DNA of 12,318 bases from Cryomorphaceae bacterium (GTDB taxonomy: Bacteria; Bacteroidota; Bacteroidia; Flavobacteriales; Schleiferiaceae): the NCBI GenBank assembly GCA_003445735.1, contig DMCR01000114.1, positions 1 through 12,318 of the forward strand, given 5' to 3'. Positions 7,505-12,318 of the stretch are shown here, piece after piece. The notes under the pieces are model-generated. The model made no database searches. It was not told the origin of the DNA and saw only the letters and a program-made list of their open reading frames with translations. The position numbers were made by a program, and so were the translations under genes. Within the stretch, counting starts at the first letter, position 1, and every line of letters begins with the position of its first letter.

Positions 7505-8464
7505 ATGAAGCGCATCATTCTCTTTGCAGTGGTTGGTTTTTTGACCACCTCTTGTGTGAGCACCAAGGTGCACCGAACCCTTCAAGAGAAGTACGATATT
7601 CTCACAAACGAAGCGGATCAACTACGCCAACAGAGTGAAAAAAGGGCGGCGGAGAATACCGAGCTCCAACGCGAAATAGGCGAAGTACGCCGCACCGTTA
7701 ACATCCTCGTTGAGGACACTATGGCATCGTTTGAGCGCATGCGCACCCTACAAACGAAGTACGATCGCTTATCCAAGCAGTACGACTACTTGCTCGACAA
7801 CAACAGTACACTCATTGCTGCGAGTGCCCGTGAAAACAAGGCGTTGATGGATGAGATTGCGACGATGCAGAGCCGTTTACAAGCGAAGGAAGATAGCTTG
7901 AACACTGAACGTCGTATGTTGGAAAAAGGACGTACCCGCATGGAAGAACTTGAGCGCATCATTGGCCGTCAGGACAGTACCGTGAACTACGTGCGCCAGA
8001 AGGTGGCAGATGCATTGCTCGGATTCACCGGCAAGGGCTTAACTGTGAATATGCGTGATGGAAAAGTTTATGTGAGCTTGGAAAACAGCTTGTTGTTTGC
8101 CCCAGGATCTTGGGAGGTGGCGCCGAATGGTAAGATTGCTTTACAGAATTTAGCAGGTGTACTGGCGGAAAATCAAGACATCAGCATCTTGGTTGAAGGC
8201 CATACGGACAATGATCCATACCGTGGTCAGAGCCAAGTGCGCGACAACTGGGACTTAAGTGTGATGCGTGCCACGAACGTGGTGAAGATCCTAACGACCA
8301 ATGCGTCACTAGATTCAAAGCGTATTACGGCAGCAGGTCGCGGTGAATTTGTGCCTTTAGTGGACAACGATAGTCCGGCAAACAAAGCGGTGAACCGTCG
8401 TACTGAAATTATTTTGACTCCAGATTTGAGCGAGCTGGCCAACCTGTTGGAAGGCGGCGAGTAA
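7505..8464 (+). CDS. OmpA-family lipoprotein with N-terminal coiled coil
   Basis: The 319-residue product begins with a lipoprotein-type signal (MKRIILFAVVGFLTTSC, Cys17; the lipobox is imperfect, with Leu at -4 and Thr at -3). A long coiled coil follows (about 25-165, rich in Arg, Glu, Gln and Leu), then a C-terminal OmpA domain (about 185-307). The peptidoglycan-binding signature is present: VEGHTDNDPY (230-239) followed by NWDLSVMRATNVV (248-260). Asp235 and Arg255 are in the positions that bind diaminopimelate in characterised OmpA domains. No beta-barrel segment is present, so this is a lipid-anchored cell-wall tether rather than a porin. The gene is the second of a probable two-gene operon with the membrane coiled-coil protein. 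It ends 6 nt from the convergent radA, and its terminator lies inside radA. Confidence 0.92.
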   Translation: MKRIILFAVVGFLTTSCVSTKVHRTLQEKYDILTNEADQLRQQSEKRAAENTELQREIGEVRRTVNILVEDTMASFERMRTLQTKYDRLSKQYDYLLDNNSTLIAASARENKALMDEIATMQSRLQAKEDSLNTERRMLEKGRTRMEELERIIGRQDSTVNYVRQKVADALLGFTGKGLTVNMRDGKVYVSLENSLLFAPGSWEVAPNGKIALQNLAGVLAENQDISILVEGHTDNDPYRGQSQVRDNWDLSVMRATNVVKILTTNASLDSKRITAAGRGEFVPLVDNDSPANKAVNRRTEIILTPDLSELANLLEGGE

Positions 8465-8470
8465 GATGGA

Positions 8471-9823
8471 TTAGAATTGGGCTTGGACCAATTCTTCAAT
8501 ACGTTTCAATCCCACTATGGCAATGTCGTAGTGGGATTTTTCAATTTGGTGGTGTCCGCTGATGTAGATTTTATCGAAGCCCAATTTCTCTGCCTCCTTA
8601 ATCCGCTGCTCCACACGCGTGATCGGGCGCACCTCTCCGGTCAAACCTATCTCGGCAGCAAAACATACCTTGCCAGAAACAGGCTCATCTGCATTCGAAC
8701 TCAAGATGGCGGCAACTACCGCCAAATCCAATCCTGGATCATCGACCTTCAGCCCTCCCGTTACGTTTAGGAATACGTCCTTTTGGCCTAACCTAAACCC
8801 ACATCGTTTTTCCAACACCGCCAATAGCATGTTCAGTCTACGCGTATCAAAGCCGGTTGTTGAGCGCTGAGGCGTTCCATATACGGCGGTGGATACTAGG
8901 GCTTGCATCTCAATCAACATCGGGCGTACTCCTTCCACCATCACAGCCACGGCGTTTCCGCTCAGTCCGTCATGCTGCTTGGTCACAAGCAGATCGCTAG
9001 GGTTCTCTACCCCATATAATCCGCCTTGCTCCATCGTATAAAGCCCTATCTCATGAGTGGATCCAAATCTGTTCTTATGTGCTCTAAGAATGCGGTACAA
9101 CAGATTGGGATCGCCCTCAAACTGCAAGACCACATCCACCATGTGTTCCAAAATCTTCGGACCGGCAATGCTGCCCTCTTTATTGATATGGCCAATCAAC
9201 AACACCGGCGTACCCGTTTCTTTCGCGTACCTAATGAAGCTCGCGGCGCTCTCGCGGATTTGGGCCACCGAACCCGGCGTGCTCTCCACATGAGGAACGT
9301 GTAAGGTTTGGATAGAATCTACAATGACCAAATGAGGTCTTACGTTCTTTAGATGATTGAAAATCGCTTCGGTCTTGGTCTCGCTGAGTAAATACAATTC
9401 GCTCACCGCCTTCCCTATGCGCTCCCCGCGCAATTTGATTTGCGAAGGGCTTTCCTCCCCAGAAATATAGGCCACTGTTCCGGTAAAACTCAACGCTAGC
9501 TGCAGTAATAAGGTACTTTTCCCTATGCCTGGTTCACCGCCCAACAGGGTCACGGAACCCGGAACTATTCCCCCGCCCAAAACACGAGCAAATTCATAAT
9601 CTGGCACCGGAAAACGCTGTACTGAGGTGTGCTCAACATCGTCAATACGGACGGGTTTTGCCGCGGCGGAATCGCCACTCCAAGCCCTGGGGTCTGGCTT
9701 GCTCTTTAAGGCAATCTCCTCGACGAGCGTATTCCATTCTTTACACCCTTGACATTGTCCCATCCATTTGCTGTGTTGGGTACCACATTGAGTACAAATA
9801 AATACGCTTTTCTTTTTTGCCAT
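8471..9823 (-). CDS. radA: DNA repair/recombination ATPase RadA (Sms)
   Basis: The 450-residue length and domain order match RadA. An N-terminal C4 zinc finger has Cys10, 13, 24 and 27 (CTQCGTQHSKWMGQCQGC). The RecA-like ATPase core has Walker A GGEPGIGKST (95-104) and Walker B LVIVDS (165-170). The RadA-specific KNRFG motif is at 250-254. The C-terminal Lon-protease-like domain (about 275-450) contains GGLKVDDPGLDLAVVAAILS and lacks evident protease residues, as is normal in this family. RadA is a DnaB-type helicase-like motor that drives branch migration of recombination intermediates. The ATG is 9 nt after the stop of the flippase-like gene, so radA is the last gene of the panC-panD-flippase operon. 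A small hairpin (AGGAAG/CTTCCT, 9825-9845) spans that junction. The 3' coding end carries the terminator of the convergent OmpA-family gene. Confidence 0.98.
   Translation of the reverse strand: MAKKKSVFICTQCGTQHSKWMGQCQGCKEWNTLVEEIALKSKPDPRAWSGDSAAAKPVRIDDVEHTSVQRFPVPDYEFARVLGGGIVPGSVTLLGGEPGIGKSTLLLQLALSFTGTVAYISGEESPSQIKLRGERIGKAVSELYLLSETKTEAIFNHLKNVRPHLVIVDSIQTLHVPHVESTPGSVAQIRESAASFIRYAKETGTPVLLIGHINKEGSIAGPKILEHMVDVVLQFEGDPNLLYRILRAHKNRFGSTHEIGLYTMEQGGLYGVENPSDLLVTKQHDGLSGNAVAVMVEGVRPMLIEMQALVSTAVYGTPQRSTTGFDTRRLNMLLAVLEKRCGFRLGQKDVFLNVTGGLKVDDPGLDLAVVAAILSSNADEPVSGKVCFAAEIGLTGEVRPITRVEQRIKEAEKLGFDKIYISGHHQIEKSHYDIAIVGLKRIEELVQAQF
8508..8541 (+). terminator. Rho-independent terminator for the OmpA-family gene, inside the radA 3' end
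   Basis: A perfect 10-bp inverted repeat, AATCCCACTA (8508-8517) and TAGTGGGATT (8529-8538), can be extended inward by a G-C pair and G-T wobbles. A run of five T on the plus strand (8537-8541) follows the stem. The stem has no T run on the minus side, so it should stop plus-strand transcripts from the OmpA-family gene only. It overlaps the last codons of radA on the other strand. A second, weaker hairpin without a T run, GAATTGG (8474-8480) / CCAATTC (8488-8494), lies just before it. Confidence 0.8.
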
Positions 9824-9832
9824 GAGGAAGGA

Positions 9833-10807
9833 TTATTTTCTTCCTGCAAAATAGAGAAAAACAAAAGCCAAGGCGCCAGTTACGACAAACATTAAGCTTT
9901 GTGAACTGTGAATGAGGGTGGCGAAAGATGTGCCTATAAATGCCGTGAGTCCCAAAACGACCAAGGCTTTGGAAACGAGGTAGTGATAGGCGCCAATACC
10001 ACCTGGAACTGGTATGACATATCCCATACCCGCAGCTACGCTCACAAAGAAGGCTTGCTCAGGTCCTATGCTTTCGAGCCCACTGAAAACGGTGAACCCC
10101 ACGGCAATGGTCCCTACATAGCAGGTCCAAATGCCGATAGAATAGAACCAGAACAATGGTTTATTTTTGACAGTTCCCAAGCTGCGAAGACCTTCTGCCA
10201 TCCCCGTAGTAAATCCTATAATTTTCTGCGTAAAACCCCATTGCATCCAGATATTACGGGTGAAATAACCCAATAAAACCCCACCACCAAGGGTTATCCC
10301 TGCGAGGACGAGGGCGGTTATGGAAAACTGAGGTAATTGGGCTCCGCTTTGTACCATAAAATCACTTAATTCATCGCTCGAGAGGATTACGGTGCTCAGA
10401 ACCACAACGAGGAACAAGAGGGTATCAACGACGCGCTCAAGTACAACCGTTCCGACCAATTTATCGATGGGCACCTTGTCCGTTCTATTAAGTGCAGTAC
10501 AACGCGCTATCTCGCCCACTCGAGGGGTTACCAGGTTTACCAGGTAGCTAAAGGCCACTGCGGCAATGGCGCGCACACTATGCACCTCATAGCCCAAGCT
10601 TTTTAGCATTTGTACCCAACGAAGACCACGGAAAATGATGGCTAAAAACCCAATAGCAACGATGACGATCAGGCCTTTGACCGAGACAGCTTTCAGGTTG
10701 TCCCAAAGATCTACTGGGTTTACATTTTTGAAGGTGAGGTACAACAATGCTAGACCTATACCCAAGAATAGGACATACTGTGCTACTTTCTTCACCCACG
10801 CCACCAT
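9833..10807 (-). CDS. Flippase-like / LPG_synthase_TM (UPF0104) family integral membrane protein
   Basis: From ATG 10807 the product has 324 residues and about eight hydrophobic segments. A TTG at 10819 would extend it by four residues. The ATG is preferred because it forms a TAATG overlap with the panD stop, a classic coupled start. Family signatures are visible: NLVTPRVGEIARCTALNR (91-108), LERVVDTLLF (123-132) and the late VIPVPGGIGAYHYLV loop (264-278). These match the membrane domain of lysylphosphatidylglycerol synthases/flippases (Pfam LPG_synthase_TM, formerly UPF0104). The cytosolic aminoacyl-transferase domain of MprF is absent, so this stand-alone protein is unlikely to make lysyl-PG; a lipid or polyprenyl-glycan transport or modification role is possible but unproven. 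It lies between panD and radA, with no functional link evident beyond operon structure. Confidence 0.9.
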   Translation of the reverse strand: MVAWVKKVAQYVLFLGIGLALLYLTFKNVNPVDLWDNLKAVSVKGLIVIVAIGFLAIIFRGLRWVQMLKSLGYEVHSVRAIAAVAFSYLVNLVTPRVGEIARCTALNRTDKVPIDKLVGTVVLERVVDTLLFLVVVLSTVILSSDELSDFMVQSGAQLPQFSITALVLAGITLGGGVLLGYFTRNIWMQWGFTQKIIGFTTGMAEGLRSLGTVKNKPLFWFYSIGIWTCYVGTIAVGFTVFSGLESIGPEQAFFVSVAAGMGYVIPVPGGIGAYHYLVSKALVVLGLTAFIGTSFATLIHSSQSLMFVVTGALAFVFLYFAGRK

Positions 10808-11157
10808 TAGCTGAGGCAATTTGTCGATTCGTTTGGGAAGATGATGGTGGGCTTGAAGCTCTTGGCCTCTTCCACACCCATACTAGCATATGCGATGATA
10901 ATGATGATATCGCCCTTCTGAACACGTCGCGCTGCGGGACCGTTTAAAGTCACTTCGCCGCTGCCGCGTTCTCCGGTGATGATGTAGGTATCAAAACGCT
11001 CCCCATTGTTGACGTTCACGATGTATACGCGTTCACCCTGTACTAATCCGGCGGCGTCCATCAAGTCCTCGTCCAAGGTGACGGATCCTATATAATCTAG
11101 TTCCGCACCGGTTACTTGTATACGGTGAATTTTACTTTTAACTACCTCAATTTGCAT
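10807..11157 (-). CDS. panD: Aspartate 1-decarboxylase proenzyme PanD
   Basis: This 116-residue protein converts L-aspartate to beta-alanine, one of the two substrates of PanC in pantothenate synthesis. It is a pyruvoyl enzyme made as a proenzyme that cleaves itself. The cleavage site Gly24-Ser25 is present in LDYIGSVTLDED, so Ser25 would become the pyruvoyl group. Known active-site residues are in place: Lys9, Tyr22, Arg54, Thr57 and Tyr58 (NGERFDTYII), and the ERGSGEVTLNG segment follows. Length and motif spacing equal those of the E. coli-type enzyme. The gene lies 14 nt downstream of panC and its TAA stop overlaps the next start (TAATG), so the three genes are almost certainly read together. 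Confidence 0.98.
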   Translation of the reverse strand: MQIEVVKSKIHRIQVTGAELDYIGSVTLDEDLMDAAGLVQGERVYIVNVNNGERFDTYIITGERGSGEVTLNGPAARRVQKGDIIIIIAYASMGVEEAKSFKPTIIFPNESTNCLS

Positions 11158-11171
11158 CCGGCAAAAGTAGG

Positions 11172-12014
11172 TTAAAAAAGAGGAAGGTTATCGATGAGTC
11201 GGACATTTCCGCACTGCACCGCAGCAAAGAGTCTCGTTGGGGATTTAGGGTCCAATTCTCTCACGGGCTGCAGCTCTTTTTCATCACAACATTCAATATA
11301 CTCCACGGATAATGAAGGCACCGCGTTGAGCGCCTCCATACAATAGCTTTTTAACTCTGCTACACTGTTAAAACTCTCGGCCTCTTTACATGCTTTGGAC
11401 AGTACGGCATAAATGCTTGCCGCCTCTGCACGTTCCACCTCGCTCAACCTAAGATTACGACTGCTCATGGCCAAACCGTCCTCCTCACGCACCGTAGGCC
11501 CCGGTACAATTTTCACCGGCCAATTCTCCCCCGCTACGACATGGCGAATAATACAAAGCTGCTGGTAATCCTTTTCGCCGAAAATGGCAAAATCTGGCTG
11601 AATCAGTTCGAAGAATTTGGTCACCACCGTTGCCATGCCCTCAAAGTGACCGGGTCTCTTAGCCCCTTCCATATGGAGGCCTAAGAATCCAAAAGAGAAC
11701 GCTCTAGATTTCAACCCTTCAGGATAGAGCATCTCGGCCGTTGGTAAGAAAACCGCATCACAACCCACCACTTCTAGCATCTTTAAATCCTTCTCGAGGG
11801 TTTTGGGGTACTTGACTAAATCTTCAGGATTGTTGAACTGAGTGGGATTTACGTAAATGCTAACCAAAGTTTTGTCCCCCCGTTCAAGGCTCATATTGAC
11901 TAGGCTCAGATGCCCTTCATGCAAAGCGCCCATGGTAGGTACGAAGCCTAAAGTATCTCCAGGTAAAAGGCCTTTCCAATGGTCCAATTCTGCTAAGGAT
12001 GAAATGCGCTGCAT
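11172..12014 (-). CDS. panC: Pantothenate synthetase (pantoate-beta-alanine ligase) PanC
   Basis: The 280-residue product joins pantoate and beta-alanine using ATP to form pantothenate, the precursor of coenzyme A. Family motifs appear in order: PTMGALHEGHLSLV (26-39) with the nucleotide-binding HxGH at His32-His35, VNPTQFN (55-61), KRPGHFEGMATVVTKFF (119-135), FGEKDYQQL (145-153), and the REEDGLAMSSRN (176-187) segment with the KMSKS-like MSSRN. Length is typical. The ATG at 12014 is the natural start; upstream in the divergent gap is a good -7/-33 promoter. It is the first gene of the panC-panD-flippase-radA unit, which puts both beta-alanine supply and use in one transcript. panB and panE are not in the window. 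Confidence 0.98.
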   Translation of the reverse strand: MQRISSLAELDHWKGLLPGDTLGFVPTMGALHEGHLSLVNMSLERGDKTLVSIYVNPTQFNNPEDLVKYPKTLEKDLKMLEVVGCDAVFLPTAEMLYPEGLKSRAFSFGFLGLHMEGAKRPGHFEGMATVVTKFFELIQPDFAIFGEKDYQQLCIIRHVVAGENWPVKIVPGPTVREEDGLAMSSRNLRLSEVERAEAASIYAVLSKACKEAESFNSVAELKSYCMEALNAVPSLSVEYIECCDEKELQPVRELDPKSPTRLFAAVQCGNVRLIDNLPLF

Positions 12015-12032
12015 AAAGTGTTAAAAAGGGCT

Positions 12033-12067
12033 CAAAACTAGGCTATTCTTTGATATAAAGGGTCAAA
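12033..12067 (-). promoter_or_regulatory. Predicted Bacteroidota-type promoter of the panC operon
   Basis: On the minus strand the -7 box TAGTTTTG (12040-12033) fits the Bacteroidota consensus TAnnTTTG exactly. A TTTG -33 element (12067-12064) lies 23 nt upstream, at the upper end of the usual spacing. The predicted start of transcription is near 12026, giving a leader of only about 12 nt before the panC ATG. The -33 element overlaps the spacer of the divergent glycogen synthase promoter. Confidence 0.6.
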
Positions 12068-12080
12068 ATGGGTATCTTTG
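12049..12080 (+). promoter_or_regulatory. Predicted Bacteroidota-type promoter of the glycogen synthase gene
   Basis: TTTG (12049-12052) and TATCTTTG (12073-12080) are separated by 20 nt and match the Bacteroidota -33/-7 consensus (TTG, TAnnTTTG) perfectly. Transcription would begin around 12086-12088, about 23 nt before the ATG at 12110. No Shine-Dalgarno sequence is seen before that ATG, as is usual in this phylum. Confidence 0.75.
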
Positions 12081-12109
12081 CATTCTTATTTCTAACTAAC
12101 GTCCCCTTT

Positions 12110-12318
12110 ATGGATAGCAAGAGAGTTCTGTTCGTCTCACAAGAAATTCATCCGTATTTACCCGAGAACACTATTTCAAGCACTACGCTTGCCTTGGCGA
12201 AAAAGACCAACGATAGCGGTCATCAGGTACGCGTTTTTATGCCTCGTTTCGGGGTAATCAACGAACGTCGTCACCAATTGCACGAGGTTATTCGATTGAG
12301 CGGGATGAATGTGGTGAT
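12110..12318 (+). CDS. glgA: Glycogen/starch synthase (GT5 family), N-terminal fragment
   Basis: Only the first 69 residues are inside the window; the gene continues to the right. It begins MDSKRVLFVSQEIHPYLPEN and runs through VRVFMPRFGVINERRHQLHE to VIRLSGMNVV. This matches the N-terminal Rossmann domain of the glycogen/starch synthases found in Bacteroidota, which transfer glucose from a nucleotide sugar to a growing alpha-1,4-glucan. The KTGGL motif that binds the ADP-glucose phosphates in E. coli-type GlgA is absent: the aligned position reads PENTI. I recall the same loss in other Bacteroidota members of the family. The gene is divergent from panC, with an excellent promoter. Assignment rests on the N-terminus only, so completeness and catalytic residues cannot be judged. 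Confidence 0.88.
   Translation, partial: MDSKRVLFVSQEIHPYLPENTISSTTLALAKKTNDSGHQVRVFMPRFGVINERRHQLHEVIRLSGMNVV

Noticed and set aside
8474..8494. GAATTGG/CCAATTC hairpin as a bidirectional terminator
   Set aside because: The stem is short and no T run follows it on either strand; the stronger stem at 8508-8538 is the better terminator.
9026..9304. Plus-strand open frames within radA
   Set aside because: RadA motifs (KNRFG and others) are on the opposite strand across the region; the plus-strand products look random.
9908..10276. Plus-strand open frame of 122 codons inside the flippase-like gene
   Set aside because: It is antisense to a clear membrane-protein gene, has no family-like motif and no promoter or start context; it is a shadow frame.
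10808..10819. TTG start at 10819 for the flippase-like gene
   Set aside because: ATG 10807 overlaps the panD stop as TAATG and gives a normal N-terminus.
1..12318. CRISPR array, tRNA/rRNA, insertion sequence, toxin-antitoxin or phage defence genes
   Set aside because: No regularly spaced short repeats, tRNA-like cloverleaf, transposase or known defence motif was seen; every sizeable open frame is explained by the listed genes.

Overview
The window looks like chromosomal DNA of a Bacteroidota bacterium, most likely a flavobacterium-like (Flavobacteriales) marine or free-living species. The signs are a large secreted protein with a type IX secretion C-terminal sorting domain, a glycogen/starch synthase N-terminus of the Bacteroidota type, promoters of the Bacteroidota TTG / TAnnTTTG form, and the absence of Shine-Dalgarno sequences before the genes. 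No tRNA, rRNA, CRISPR array, insertion sequence or phage gene is visible, and no gene-free stretch is longer than about 170 bases.

Left part (1-2959): the 3' part of a SCO-type copper chaperone gene (+) converges on, and overlaps by 14 nt, a two-gene minus-strand unit. That unit is an Ig-like-domain lipoprotein followed, with an ATGA overlap, by a secreted TPR protein. Both look like envelope proteins of unknown precise role.

Centre (3104-8464, all +): a multidomain surface protein of about 1100 residues (GEVED, Fn3, MAM-like, duplicated DTYGDGW modules, PKD, T9SS sorting domain). After a 169-nt spacer comes a probable operon of an inner-membrane coiled-coil protein and an OmpA-family coiled-coil lipoprotein, which together may link membrane and cell wall. 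The OmpA gene ends at a rho-independent terminator that lies inside the 3' coding end of radA.

Right part (8471-12014, all -): a tight four-gene operon read panC - panD - flippase-like membrane protein - radA. It covers two steps of pantothenate (vitamin B5/CoA) synthesis, an LPG_synthase_TM-family membrane protein coupled to panD by a TAATG stop/start overlap, and the recombination/repair ATPase RadA. The panC promoter is interleaved with the promoter of a divergent glycogen synthase gene whose first 69 codons end the window.

Overall this is mostly ordinary housekeeping and envelope DNA. I found no convincing new defence or mobile system. The points most worth a second look are the internal module duplication with a codon-usage shift in the surface protein, the coiled-coil envelope pair, the interleaved divergent promoters, and the loss of the usual KTGGL motif in the glycogen synthase.
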